From positions 1-23,123 of the forward strand of contig CAMLKS010000002.1 of the NCBI GenBank assembly GCA_946480675.1: a DNA stretch of 23,123 nt. Direction: 5' to 3'. The notes under the pieces are model-generated. The model did no database searches and was not told the origin of the DNA. It saw nothing but the letters and a program-made list of their open reading frames with translations. The translations under genes and the position numbers were made by a program. The DNA is from an uncultured Bacteroidota bacterium. Lineage in GTDB: Bacteria > Bacteroidota > Bacteroidia > Chitinophagales > Chitinophagaceae. Position 1 is the first letter of the stretch; the number at the start of each line of letters is the position of its first letter. This document shows, piece by piece, positions 1 through 8,753 of this stretch.

Positions 1-108
1 ATAGACGATGTACTGACTACCGGTGCTACGCTGGAAGCCGCTGCCCTACCACTTCTTACCATTCCGGGCGTGCAATTAAGCATTACTACTGTAGGGATCG
101 CCAACTAA
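1..108 (+). CDS. ComF-like phosphoribosyltransferase, C-terminal end (partial)
   Basis: The reading frame is open from the first base of the window and ends at the TAA at 106-108, giving the last 35 residues of a protein whose start lies outside. It holds IDDVLTTGAT near its beginning, which is the PRPP-binding signature of type I phosphoribosyltransferases (two acidic residues followed by the TTGAT loop). Ending about 25 residues after this loop matches the ComF/GntX family, linked in other bacteria to DNA uptake or salvage. The family call rests on one motif and the short tail, so another small phosphoribosyltransferase is possible. Confidence 0.7.
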   Translation: MDDVLTTGATLEAAALPLLTIPGVQLSITTVGIAN

Positions 109-200
109 TAGCCTGCTTGTATTGCATTTTACCATTATTAGAGGTATCTTAATGCCAATTTTATAATTATCAGGCAATACATTATTCCAAAACTTCCTTT

Positions 201-1433
201 ATGAAGAAACAAGTTTTACTAATAGGCTCGTTGCTGCTGACTTCGGCTGCGGCATTCGGTGCTGCATTTCAGCTAAACCTGCAAGGGGTAAGGCAGCTGG
301 CCATGGGCGGTACGGGTACGGCAGTACCCTGGGATGCTGCTACAATCTTTTACAATCCCGGTGGTCTTTCTGCGCTGAAGAATATACAGGCATATGGCAG
401 CGTACAGTTCCTGGTACCTAAATCGCGCTATATAGAAAGCCCGACCGGCACTTATATCGCTGAATCAAAAGACAGGACTTATACACCGTTCAACCTGTAT
501 GTGGGTGGCCCGCTGGCTTATAAAAGCAAGTTCAGCCTGGGTGTTGGTGTATATACGCCGTTCGGTACCGGCATCAAATGGGATGACAACTGGCGCGGCC
601 GTTATGTAATACAGGATATACAACTGCAAACCATATTTATACAACCCACGCTTAGCTATAAGATAAACGATATCGTATCGGTAGGTGCGGGTTTTGTGAT
701 AGGTACAGGTAGCCTGGACCTGCAAAAAGCGGTGCCATTGCAAAACCAGAATGGTGAAGACGGAACAGCAAAACTGGAAGGGAATGCACTGGGTTTTGGA
801 TACAATGTAGGCGTGCATCTGCGTGCTAACGAATACCTGCAGTTCGGTATCAGCTACCGCTCTTCTGTAAACATGAAAGTAAAACGTGGGTATGCCAGCT
901 TCAGCGTACCAAGTTCACTGAGCTCATCATTCCCTTATACTGCGTTCAAGGCCGATCTGGCACTGCCACAGGTAGTATCTGTAGGTATTGGTGTAAGGCC
1001 TACGCAAAGGCTAACACTGCAATTGGATGCCAACTATGTAGGTTGGAGCTCTTACGACAGCCTGGTGTTCGATTATGAAAATAACACATCAGCATTGTCA
1101 GACACACGCTCTCCGCGCCGCTACAAAAACACGGTGATACTGCGCTTGGGTGGTAGCTATATGATCAATGATAAATTTACCGCTATGCTGGGTTGTGCTT
1201 ACGACCCTACACCTGTTAAAGACGGTTACCTGTCGCCAGACTTGCCGGATAATAACCACGTCATGGCAACCGGCGGGTTAACCTTCCGTCCTATTAAGAG
1301 GCTGACTATTATGGGCGTGCTGGAGTATGTTTTCACACCATCGCGCAGCGGTGAACTGGCGGCTGATAATTTTGGCGGCAAGTATCAAACAAAAATCATT
1401 AACCCGGGCCTGGGCCTTACCTACGATTTTTAA
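201..1433 (+). CDS. FadL/OmpP1-family outer-membrane transporter
   Basis: A 410-residue protein with a clear signal peptide (MKKQVLLIGSLLLTSAAAFG) followed by a typical FadL start: an N-terminal hatch segment with GVRQLAMGGTGTA and a FYNPGGL motif at about residues 50-60, as in OmpP1/FadL/TodX proteins. The rest alternates polar and hydrophobic residues and ends in a short aromatic-terminated strand (LTYDF), as expected for a beta-barrel. Family members move long-chain fatty acids and other hydrophobic molecules across the outer membrane; the substrate here is not readable. It lies 20 bases before the SGNH lipoprotein gene and is probably co-transcribed with it. The start ATG places the signal peptide correctly. 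Confidence 0.9.
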   Translation: MKKQVLLIGSLLLTSAAAFGAAFQLNLQGVRQLAMGGTGTAVPWDAATIFYNPGGLSALKNIQAYGSVQFLVPKSRYIESPTGTYIAESKDRTYTPFNLYVGGPLAYKSKFSLGVGVYTPFGTGIKWDDNWRGRYVIQDIQLQTIFIQPTLSYKINDIVSVGAGFVIGTGSLDLQKAVPLQNQNGEDGTAKLEGNALGFGYNVGVHLRANEYLQFGISYRSSVNMKVKRGYASFSVPSSLSSSFPYTAFKADLALPQVVSVGIGVRPTQRLTLQLDANYVGWSSYDSLVFDYENNTSALSDTRSPRRYKNTVILRLGGSYMINDKFTAMLGCAYDPTPVKDGYLSPDLPDNNHVMATGGLTFRPIKRLTIMGVLEYVFTPSRSGELAADNFGGKYQTKIINPGLGLTYDF

Positions 1434-1453
1434 TTTTTTAAACAGAGCAATCA

Positions 1454-2767
1454 ATGAAGAAGATATATAGCATCGGTTTACTGGCACTGCTGGCAGCCTC
1501 ATGCAAACCAACCATAGAGCCTGAAAAGCCGCAAAAAGGCGAAGGCACAGATTTTACCCGCTACGTAGCCGTAGGTAACTCACTCACAGCAGGTTTTGCA
1601 GATGGTGCACTTTACCGCACCGGCCAAATGAACTCTTACCCGTCTATGCTGGCAGGGCAGTTCAAAATGGTAGGCGGCGGCGATTTTAAGCAGCCACTAG
1701 TACCCGGCGAATATGGTTTCCCAGGCCCCAAATTCGTTTTAGCCATACATAAAGGCTTATGTGATACGGCAGCATCTTTAGGCCCTGTGCCCTTTACAGG
1801 TGCGCTGGATACGGCGGGTACCAGCCAGAATATATATGCAGTTGAAGGGCCGTTCAACAACATGGGTATCCCCGGCATCCGCGCGGTCGATTACCTGATA
1901 CCGGGGTATGGTATGGTGAACCCATTTGCTAAAAGAATGTTTGTATCGCCCGCAGGCTCCAGGCCGCTGGATGAGATGCTGATATTGAACCCTACTTTCT
2001 TCAGCCTGTGGATAGGCAGCAACGACGTGCTGGGCTATGCTACAGCCGGTGGAGAAGGTGGCGCATTGCCAACGCAGAAAATATCGGATGTAAACCTGTT
2101 CAACGCCGCATACGATTCCGTGCTTACACGCCTGAAATCGAGAGGTGCGCAAGGTGTGCTGCTCAATATTCCTGATGTTACAGCGATACCATTCTTTACT
2201 ACTGTACCGGCAAATGGCCTTGTATTAGACAAAAACAATGCTAACCTGCTGAATAATGCGTACAACAGCCTTACACACATCCGCTTTGATGTGGGTAATA
2301 ACTACTTTGTGATACAGGATGCAACGGCCCCTGCGGGGATGAGGCAGATTAAACAAGGTGAATACATATTGCTTAGTACGCCTCAGGATTCATTAAAGTG
2401 TGCCGGTTGGGGTACGCGAAAACCGATACCTGCAAACTATGTGTTGACAGCAGATGAAGTAGCTAAAGTTAAAGCAGCTACAACAGCATTCAACAGCATT
2501 ATACAAATGATGGCTAAAAGGGAAAATCTGCCAATGGTGGATATAAATTCATACCTGAAAACCATACAATCGGGTATCATGTACAGTGGCGTGGGTTACA
2601 ATGCTACCTTCGTTAGCGGTGGCGCATTCTCGCTGGATGGTGTGCACCTGACGCCTCGTGGTTATGCATTGGTGGCCAATAAAATAATAGAAGCTATCAA
2701 TAACCATTATGGCGCTACGATACCTAAAGTGGATGTGAACAAATACAATGGTGTATTATTCCCGTAG
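1454..2767 (+). CDS. SGNH/GDSL-type hydrolase, lipoprotein
   Basis: A 437-residue protein with a lipoprotein signal peptide: LLAASC with the lipid-bearing Cys17. The SGNH blocks are visible: GNSLTAG with the nucleophile Ser43 (block I), IGSND with Asn190 (block III) and DGVHLTPRGY with Asp395 and His398 (block V). This supports an esterase/lipase acting at the outer membrane or in the periplasm. It follows the FadL-type gene by 20 bases. A joint role, hydrolysing an ester and passing the hydrophobic product through the barrel, is inference from the pairing. The large insert between blocks III and V makes it longer than minimal SGNH enzymes. A hairpin terminator follows the stop. Confidence 0.88.
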   Translation: MKKIYSIGLLALLAASCKPTIEPEKPQKGEGTDFTRYVAVGNSLTAGFADGALYRTGQMNSYPSMLAGQFKMVGGGDFKQPLVPGEYGFPGPKFVLAIHKGLCDTAASLGPVPFTGALDTAGTSQNIYAVEGPFNNMGIPGIRAVDYLIPGYGMVNPFAKRMFVSPAGSRPLDEMLILNPTFFSLWIGSNDVLGYATAGGEGGALPTQKISDVNLFNAAYDSVLTRLKSRGAQGVLLNIPDVTAIPFFTTVPANGLVLDKNNANLLNNAYNSLTHIRFDVGNNYFVIQDATAPAGMRQIKQGEYILLSTPQDSLKCAGWGTRKPIPANYVLTADEVAKVKAATTAFNSIIQMMAKRENLPMVDINSYLKTIQSGIMYSGVGYNATFVSGGAFSLDGVHLTPRGYALVANKIIEAINNHYGATIPKVDVNKYNGVLFP

Positions 2768-2791
2768 GTGTGTAGATAGGATATAAATAAT

Positions 2792-2815
2792 AAAGGGCTG
2801 CTATGGCAGCCCTTT
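2792..2815. terminator. Hairpin terminator shared by convergent genes
   Basis: A perfect 10-bp stem (2792-2801 with 2806-2815, arm AAAGGGCTGC) closes a TATG loop and lies between the stop codons of the plus-strand SGNH hydrolase gene and the minus-strand LRR gene. The A/T ends of the stem give a short U run in both directions. Confidence 0.85.
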
Positions 2816-2827
2816 ATTATTTACGAT

Positions 2828-3676
2828 TTACTGAGACCGTCTGTACAGCAACTGGTCGTTTGTAACGACAAATATGTTTTGTATAAACCGGTTTCGTGGA
2901 TTTTGATAGAAGGGTATGATGCGCTCGTCTATATACACATATTCCAGCGAACGGATATCGCCCAGCCCATTCGGCATACGCATGGCACCACAGCGCACCA
3001 CATCCAGCTCTATCAGCTTTTGGCATTTCACGATAGATTCCGGAATATTTACAAGCCTGTTATGATTGATATATAAAAAGCGCAAAGCGAAAAGATTGCC
3101 CAGGCTGCGTGGTAATGATTCCAGGTAATTATTCCCTAGGTCTAAAAGGTCCAGTGTTTTTATCCTTGTCAATTCTTCCGGCAAACGTATAAGCTGATTT
3201 GAGGCCAGGCGTAAATCTTTTAATTTTTTACTTTGTCCTATTGCGGCTGGTATAGAGTCTATTTCGTTCCCGGTAAGGTTAAGCGTTATCAGCGCAGGCA
3301 TCTGCCCCATACCAGCAGGTATGGTTTTTAGCCTGTTATAACTTACCGATAACTCTTCGAGACGGGTAAGTTGCTGCATGCCTTCGGGTAATGCCTCTAT
3401 CCTGTTTCTGAAGAGGATTAGCCGCTTCAATTTCTTGCAGCGGGTAATGGAAGGCGGAAGTGCGGTTATCTTATTATTACTCAGGTTGATTTCTTCAAGA
3501 TTAGGAAACTGGTCCAATATATCGGGTATGCTGTCCAGTCCCCGATAGGTCATCTGTATCTTTCGTACCAGATGTTTTTCGCTAAGGGCGTTATCCCATT
3601 CACGATAAGTGCCATCTGCCTTTGCTATGGTGTAGCAGCATAAGCACAACAGTATCATATGCAGGGTGCGCAGCAT
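2828..3676 (-). CDS. Secreted leucine-rich-repeat protein
   Basis: A 282-residue protein with an N-terminal signal peptide (MLRTLHMILLCLCCYTIAKA). From about residue 55 to 240 it carries about eight leucine-rich repeats of 23 residues with the pattern LxxLxLxxNxIxxLPxxI, for example LEEINLSNNKITALP. Such repeats build a curved protein-binding surface; no enzymatic domain is present, so it is probably a periplasmic or surface binding protein with an unknown partner. It begins 33 bases after the stop of the secreted protein gene at 3710-4366 on the same strand, so the two may share a transcript. Confidence 0.85.
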   Translation of the reverse strand: MLRTLHMILLCLCCYTIAKADGTYREWDNALSEKHLVRKIQMTYRGLDSIPDILDQFPNLEEINLSNNKITALPPSITRCKKLKRLILFRNRIEALPEGMQQLTRLEELSVSYNRLKTIPAGMGQMPALITLNLTGNEIDSIPAAIGQSKKLKDLRLASNQLIRLPEELTRIKTLDLLDLGNNYLESLPRSLGNLFALRFLYINHNRLVNIPESIVKCQKLIELDVVRCGAMRMPNGLGDIRSLEYVYIDERIIPFYQNPRNRFIQNIFVVTNDQLLYRRSQ

Positions 3677-3709
3677 AAAATGTCGTTTTAAATACGTATG
3701 AAATGATTG

Positions 3710-4366
3710 CTATTTAGCAGTCAACTTTTGGTATTCGGCACTACTCATCATTTTGTAATGGGCTGGTATCCTGAATTCTGCATCGGCCACCGGTTGTGGC
3801 GCTATCTTTATAATACTAAAACTGGTGCCAAGGCCATCTTCATTGATGCTCTTAAAAACCAGTGGTATAAACTTTGCACCCGGAAAACGGTCGAATACTG
3901 CATCGTTTAAATACCAGTCTTTGGAATAGTATATATCCGTACTGGTGCCATTGGGGTATGTTACCGTGCCGGGCAATGCCGGTATGCCTGCTATTTCTTT
4001 TTTGCCGTTATTTTCCTTTAATACGAGTCCTTCATATTTTTTGCGGCGTTCATTTATTTGTCCTATATCCAATTGTATGGCCAGTGAGCGGTCACCTATT
4101 TTTCGCAGCGAATAGCCGCTGCTGTCTTTATAGTTGAAAAGCATTACAGTAGAAAAGCCATTTTCCAGCTTCAGTTCTTTTTTTACCTGGCGGCCTTTAA
4201 TAGTAATAATGTATGTGCCCGAATATTGAGTGATCCCTTCCTGGTTGGCAGGAGGGTCTATTACTACTGCATATTCTATTATGCCTTCAGAAAATAATTG
4301 CTGTGCAATCACCATATCGGGCAGCAGTAGCATTGTCAGCAGGCATAGGTGTAGTAATCGTATCAT
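3710..4366 (-). CDS. Secreted protein of unknown function (weakly GLPGLI/DUF4412-like)
   Basis: A 218-residue protein with a hydrophobic N-terminal signal peptide ending near VIAQQ. The mature part looks all-beta: it opens with FSEGIIEYAVVID and continues with alternating strands, including a YIITIKGRQVKKEL segment. This overall shape recalls the GLPGLI and DUF4412 secreted families of Bacteroidota, which open with a strand of type G-x-I-x-Y, but I cannot assign it firmly. No catalytic motif, lipobox or T9SS tail is visible. It lies just upstream of the LRR gene on the same strand. Function unknown. Confidence 0.7.
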   Translation of the reverse strand: MIRLLHLCLLTMLLLPDMVIAQQLFSEGIIEYAVVIDPPANQEGITQYSGTYIITIKGRQVKKELKLENGFSTVMLFNYKDSSGYSLRKIGDRSLAIQLDIGQINERRKKYEGLVLKENNGKKEIAGIPALPGTVTYPNGTSTDIYYSKDWYLNDAVFDRFPGAKFIPLVFKSINEDGLGTSFSIIKIAPQPVADAEFRIPAHYKMMSSAEYQKLTAK

Positions 4367-4422
4367 GCACCGGGGTATTGGTCTTATTTAAATTTACGAC
4401 ATTTTGTACTACTACTAAATAA

Positions 4423-4447
4423 AAAAGCTCCGTTTGACGGAGCTTTT
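4423..4447 (-). terminator. Terminator of the T9SS cargo gene
   Basis: An 11-bp perfect stem (4423-4433 with 4437-4447, arm AAAAGCTCCGT) has a 3-base loop and is followed on the minus strand by TTTTTTATTTA. It lies 25 bases after the stop codon of the gene at 4472-5179. Confidence 0.85.
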
Positions 4448-4471
4448 ACAAATATGTTGGTACTAAAAAAA

Positions 4472-5179
4472 TTACTGGTGTGTAAACTTACGTGTAGCAA
4501 GTACGTGGCCTTGTGCATCTAGCATGCGCAGGAAGTAGATGCCTGAAGGTATGTTTTGAATATCCAGCTTTGCACTGTTTCCTGAAACTTTGTAAACAGT
4601 AACAGCTTTGCCTATCAGGTTGTAGACTGTTATGTTTCTTACATCCATACTACGGTCAAACAATACATTGATCTCATCACGGGCAGGGTTTGGATATACT
4701 ACGATATTATCTCCTTTTGAGTTATTCACACTGCTAACGTTTGTAGAAAACCTATTGAATTGATAAACTACTGTATCAACTGTATTGACAGTTTTCAGTT
4801 CAACAGTTACATAATAAGGGCCATTACCGGTAGCTGTTGTTAAGTCACCGTATTGTACTTTGAAAGGTGCGTTGCCTTGCGGTGCTATATCATCCGTAGT
4901 TTGAATAGTACCCGTCAGAACATTAGGAGAATAACAGGTAACATTATCACAAAGGCCAAAAGATGTAGTCCATGCAGTACTTGCTGGTAAAGTATGGCTG
5001 ATAATCTTCCAATCAACTTTGAGGTTATTGTTAGTTTTATTATTAATGTAGTTGTATGATTCAAATCCTGTGTTGCTTACGTAAGCTTTCACAGTATCTT
5101 TCTGCATTGTAAAATCTTGCGCGGTAGCTGCAGATGCTACGCCAACAACACTTAATAAAGCAAGTACAAATTTCTTCAT
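4472..5179 (-). CDS. Small T9SS cargo protein with type A sorting domain
   Basis: A 235-residue protein. I place the start at the ATG at 5179, giving a clean signal peptide (MKKFVLALLSVVGVASAATA), rather than at a TTG three codons upstream. The last roughly 75 residues form a type IX secretion type A C-terminal domain: VVYPNPARDEINV, then an ITVYNLIGK strand, IPSGIYFLRM and a final short strand with basic residues. The middle is a small beta-rich region with paired cysteines in LCDNVTCYS, perhaps a disulfide. T9SS clients of this type are exported across the outer membrane and either released or attached to the surface. The sprA gene at the end of the window encodes the translocon for such clients. 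Confidence 0.87.
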   Translation of the reverse strand: MKKFVLALLSVVGVASAATAQDFTMQKDTVKAYVSNTGFESYNYINNKTNNNLKVDWKIISHTLPASTAWTTSFGLCDNVTCYSPNVLTGTIQTTDDIAPQGNAPFKVQYGDLTTATGNGPYYVTVELKTVNTVDTVVYQFNRFSTNVSSVNNSKGDNIVVYPNPARDEINVLFDRSMDVRNITVYNLIGKAVTVYKVSGNSAKLDIQNIPSGIYFLRMLDAQGHVLATRKFTHQ

Positions 5180-5261
5180 TACAATCAATTTACAACAGCA
5201 AATTACATATTATATATAGTATATCCAAGTTTAGTATGTCATCGAATGTTAAAATTTCCCT

Positions 5262-7007
5262 ATGAAATCATCGGGCAATTTTATTTCGTACATTGCTACA
5301 AGGATACAATATACAAGAAATAAATTATATATGCATAAGATGAAAAAGTATGCAGGTTTTTTGGGCGGATTTGGCGCAGCCTGCATTCTGGGGATATTTA
5401 TTCAGGCAAAAACAGCAGATTCATACTTCGAAATATCTAAAAACCTGGACATATTCACTACGCTTTTCAAAGAGTTGAATACGTACTACGTAGACCCTAT
5501 AGAACCGGGTAAAATGATGAAAACGGGTATCGATGCTATGCTTGAGAACCTGGACCCATATACCAACTACATTACCGAATCGGATATAGAAGAATATGAA
5601 TTTCAGACAACGGGCAAATATGGTGGCATAGGCGCCAATATGCGTAAAAAAGATGATAAGATATATGTAGGTGAGGTGTATGAAAACAGCCCTGCATTTA
5701 CTGCTGGTTTGCACCCCGGCGATGAGGTGATAGCTATAGATAAGCAATTGCTGAAAGGTAAGGATATAGATGACATCAGTCTCTTGCTGAAGGGGTCTCC
5801 CGGCACACAGTTCACCATGCGGATAAAAGATGCCTATACCGGTACGGAAATTGATAAAATCATTACCCGCAGCGAAATAGAAGTATCGAGTGTGCCATAT
5901 GCCGGCCTGATAGGTAAAAACAAGGATATAGCAGTGGTAAAGCTTACTCAATTTACCCCTGCATGCAGCAGGTTGGTGCGCAGCGCCTTTGATAGCCTGA
6001 AGAAAGCACAGCCTAATTTGAAATCGGTAGTACTCGATTTGCGTAATAACCCCGGTGGCTTGCTGAATGAAGCAGTATCTATCTGCAACATTTTTGTAGA
6101 CCGTGGACAACTGGTAGTAATGACGAAAGGCAAAACGCCTCAACTATCTGAAGAGTTCAGAACCAGTGGAGCACCGTGGGATTTAAATATACCGGTAGCC
6201 GTGCTTATCAACCGCTCTTCCGCATCCGCATCGGAAGTAGTGGCCGGTACACTGCAAGACCTGGACCGTGCTGTAATTGTAGGGGAGCGTTCTTATGGCA
6301 AGGGGCTGGTGCAGGTAACACGGCCGCTGGGCTATAATGCCAGGCTGAAACTAACGACTGCCAAATACTACACTCCAAGCGGCCGTTGCATACAAGCAAT
6401 AGACTATGCACATAGAAATCCCGATGGAAGTGTGGGCCACATACCCGATTCGCTGAAGAAAGAATTTAAAACCAAGGGCGGCCGGCGCGTACAGAGTGGC
6501 GGTGGTGTAGAACCCGATGTACTGGTGGCAGAGGATGACATCAGCAAGCTTGCCATCACACTATACATCAAAAACTACTTTTTCGATTATGCTACACAGT
6601 ATGCCAAACAAAATAAGACAATAGCCCCTGCAAGTACATTTGCCCTGGCAGATGCAGACTTTGCGGCGTTTGGTAAATGGCTGGAGAATAAAGATTATTC
6701 ATACAAAACGGAAACAGAGATAGCACTCGATTCATTCAGGCAGGCGGCTACACGCGATAAGTCTTTCGATGCGGTGAAAGGTGAATATAATGCACTGCTT
6801 ACAAAAGTATCGCACGATAAAAAACAAGACCTGGCAAAGCATAAGGCAGAAGTGATGCGCATACTGGAAAATGAAATCATATCTCGTTATTACTATCTCC
6901 GCGGACGCATAGAAAACAGTATGCGTACCGATGAAGATGTACAGAAAGCACTAAACCTGCTGGAACAGCCTGCACAATACCAGGCATTACTGGTGCCTAA
7001 AAAATAA
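5262..7007 (+). CDS. S41-family carboxyl-terminal processing protease
   Basis: A 581-residue protein (555 if it starts at the ATG at 5340). A hydrophobic signal/anchor segment at residues 31-48 is followed by an N-terminal helical part, a PDZ domain at about 118-192 (GGIGANM, then NSPAFTAGLHPGDEVIAID) and the S41 protease core. The Ser/Lys dyad fits Tsp/CtpA: Ser322 in SASASEVVAG and Lys347 in SYGKG, with Asp333 in LQDLDRA. It is expected to work in the periplasm, trimming or degrading proteins from the C terminus. About 160 residues follow the core, as in other Bacteroidota copies. The first 26 residues look unlike a signal peptide, so 5331 or 5340 may be the real start. A hairpin follows the stop. 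Confidence 0.92.
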   Translation: MKSSGNFISYIATRIQYTRNKLYMHKMKKYAGFLGGFGAACILGIFIQAKTADSYFEISKNLDIFTTLFKELNTYYVDPIEPGKMMKTGIDAMLENLDPYTNYITESDIEEYEFQTTGKYGGIGANMRKKDDKIYVGEVYENSPAFTAGLHPGDEVIAIDKQLLKGKDIDDISLLLKGSPGTQFTMRIKDAYTGTEIDKIITRSEIEVSSVPYAGLIGKNKDIAVVKLTQFTPACSRLVRSAFDSLKKAQPNLKSVVLDLRNNPGGLLNEAVSICNIFVDRGQLVVMTKGKTPQLSEEFRTSGAPWDLNIPVAVLINRSSASASEVVAGTLQDLDRAVIVGERSYGKGLVQVTRPLGYNARLKLTTAKYYTPSGRCIQAIDYAHRNPDGSVGHIPDSLKKEFKTKGGRRVQSGGGVEPDVLVAEDDISKLAITLYIKNYFFDYATQYAKQNKTIAPASTFALADADFAAFGKWLENKDYSYKTETEIALDSFRQAATRDKSFDAVKGEYNALLTKVSHDKKQDLAKHKAEVMRILENEIISRYYYLRGRIENSMRTDEDVQKALNLLEQPAQYQALLVPKK

Positions 7008-7030
7008 CTGAAGCATATATTTATGAATAT

Positions 7031-7065
7031 AAACAAAGGCACTACAATTTGTAGTGCCTTTGTTT
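7031..7065. terminator. Bidirectional hairpin terminator
   Basis: A perfect 15-bp stem (7031-7045 with 7051-7065, arm AAACAAAGGCACTAC) with loop AATTT lies between the convergent S41 protease and GH3-family genes. Both ends are A/T rich, so it can stop transcription in both directions. Confidence 0.87.
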
Positions 7066-7083
7066 ATTTATGTATTGTAAAAT

Positions 7084-8580
7084 TTAGAGCTTGAATTTTA
7101 TGAGGTCGTCAGCAATTTTCCTGTCGTTGCTAAGGCGGGGTACTTTGTTCTGCCCGCCCAGCTTGCCTATCGATTTCATGTATTCGATGAATGCATTTTT
7201 CGGCAGCGGGCGGATTTTTAAGGGTTGCAGGATGTTACCTGTTATCAGGTCGTCGTAATAAATATTCTTTTGGCGCAGGTGGTTATCCACTGCTTGCCTG
7301 AAGGCTTCCAGGTTGTCCGGCACCTGTTCGAAGGATACCAACCATTCATGGTACGGTAATTCGCCATCAGTTTGTATCATGGGCGCTACGGTAAACTCTA
7401 TGATATGTGCATTATGTTCCTTGGCAGCCAGCAGCATAGCATGGTCTACCTCTTCGCCTATCACATGTTCGCCAAAGGCAGAGATGTAATGCTTGGTACG
7501 GCCTGTAACCACTATACGATACGGTTCGAGGCTTACAAACCTTACCGTGTCGCCAATATTATAACCCCATAATCCTGCATTGCTGTTTACAATGAGGGCG
7601 TAGTTCTCGCCCAGCTTCACATCGCCCAGCGAAAGACGTGTGGGATTTTCACTGAATACCTCGCCGGCAGGTATGAATTCGAAGAAGATGCCCGAATTGG
7701 TATTCAGCAGCAGCCCTTCTTTATCCAGTGTGTCCTGAAAGGCAAAGAAGCCTTCGGAGGCAGGGAATGTTTCAACGGTATCTACTGGCTTGCCCAGGCT
7801 TTCAAACAGCTTGGAGCGATACGGCTCGAAGTTGACCCCGCCATGCACAATGACCTGCAGGTTAGGGAACAGTTCTTTTATTTTTTTACCATCACTACGC
7901 TCCGTCAGCCAGTCAAAATACATCTGCACCCATGGTGGTATACCGCTTATCAGCGTCATGTTTTTATTGATGGTCTCTTCTACTATGCGGCCCAGCTTTT
8001 CTTCCCAGTCTTCTATGCAATTGGTTTCGTATGATGGCAACTGGTTGCCGCGCAGGTAGCCGGGTATAAAGTGGTTCACTATGCCGCTAAGCCTGCCGGT
8101 AGGTATACCGCCCACACGTTCCAGCACGGGAGAGCCCGAAAGGAATATCATCTTGCCATCGGCGAAAGCAGTATTACCGCTTTCTACCATATAGCACAGC
8201 AGTGCATTGCGCGCCGTATCTATGTGGTTCGATATGGAATCTTTAGTGATGGGTATGTATTTAACGCCGCTGGTAGTGCCCGATGTTTTGGCAAAATATA
8301 TGGGCTTGCCTTTCCACAGCACATTTTGCTGCCCGGTTTTTATCTGCTCTATGTAGGGTTTGAAAGCCTCATAGTCGCGTATGGGTACTGCTTGTGTATA
8401 TTCTGTGTGTGTTTTTACATCCTGCAGGTTATGGTCTTTGCCAAAGGTGGTGCGGCTGCCTGTTTTCAGTAGTTGCTGCAGTATAGCCTGCTGGTCGGCC
8501 ACGGCAGTATTCATGCTCTTGCGTATGCGTCCATGTACGATAGCGGCATACGGTTTGGCCAGGAAAGATTTTATCTTCAT
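7084..8580 (-). CDS. GH3-family acyl-adenylating enzyme-like protein
   Basis: A 498-residue protein from the ATG at 8580; an in-frame TTG seven codons earlier is less likely. It has the features of the GH3 (auxin-responsive promoter) family, members of the ANL adenylate-forming superfamily: the phosphate-binding loop FAKTSGTTSGVKYIP, the segment TFPASEGFFAFQD corresponding to the ATP-binding YASSE-like motif, and GLWGYNIGDTVRFVS with the aspartate that contacts the ribose. Plant members join amino acids to hormones; bacterial members are common in Bacteroidota and their substrate is mostly unknown. It stands alone, convergent with the protease gene, and has a -7 promoter box just upstream. 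Confidence 0.88.
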   Translation of the reverse strand: MKIKSFLAKPYAAIVHGRIRKSMNTAVADQQAILQQLLKTGSRTTFGKDHNLQDVKTHTEYTQAVPIRDYEAFKPYIEQIKTGQQNVLWKGKPIYFAKTSGTTSGVKYIPITKDSISNHIDTARNALLCYMVESGNTAFADGKMIFLSGSPVLERVGGIPTGRLSGIVNHFIPGYLRGNQLPSYETNCIEDWEEKLGRIVEETINKNMTLISGIPPWVQMYFDWLTERSDGKKIKELFPNLQVIVHGGVNFEPYRSKLFESLGKPVDTVETFPASEGFFAFQDTLDKEGLLLNTNSGIFFEFIPAGEVFSENPTRLSLGDVKLGENYALIVNSNAGLWGYNIGDTVRFVSLEPYRIVVTGRTKHYISAFGEHVIGEEVDHAMLLAAKEHNAHIIEFTVAPMIQTDGELPYHEWLVSFEQVPDNLEAFRQAVDNHLRQKNIYYDDLITGNILQPLKIRPLPKNAFIEYMKSIGKLGGQNKVPRLSNDRKIADDLIKFKL

Positions 8581-8598
8581 CTCGCAAGCTTCAAGCCT

Positions 8599-8606
8599 CA
8601 AAAATA
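8599..8606 (-). promoter_or_regulatory. Probable -7 box of the GH3-family gene
   Basis: On the minus strand the sequence reads TATTTTTG, a full match to the Bacteroidota -7 consensus TAnnTTTG, 18 bases before the chosen ATG at 8580. A TTTG -33 box at normal spacing is not seen. It also argues against the TTG start at 8601, which lies inside the box. Confidence 0.5.
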
Positions 8607-8698
8607 CAATTCTGCCAAAGAGTTTCTTTATAAATATAGAAGTAATATGAGCGGCCTGCGCAACAACAGATAGGGATTTAACTAATTATAAAAATTTA

Positions 8699-8731
8699 TT
8701 TGCTAAAAACCAAAAAAGTATATTAACTTTG
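8699..8731 (+). promoter_or_regulatory. Promoter of rplU-rpmA
   Basis: TTTG at 8699-8702 and TAACTTTG at 8724-8731 are separated by 21 bases, matching the Bacteroidota primary sigma consensus TTTG-N19to21-TAnnTTTG. Transcription should start near 8738, leaving a leader of about 16 bases that holds the AGGAG ribosome binding site at 8745-8749. Confidence 0.85.
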
Positions 8732-8753
8732 CGCGAAATATTTTAGGAGCGTC

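Noticed and set aside
5421..6143. Minus-strand open frame of 240 codons
   Set aside because: It is antisense to the S41 protease gene, which has PDZ and catalytic motifs in the plus frame.
7084..8580. GH3 family as a sign of plant contamination or recent transfer
   Set aside because: Bacterial GH3 homologues are common in Bacteroidota, and base use, promoter box and terminator match the neighbouring genes.
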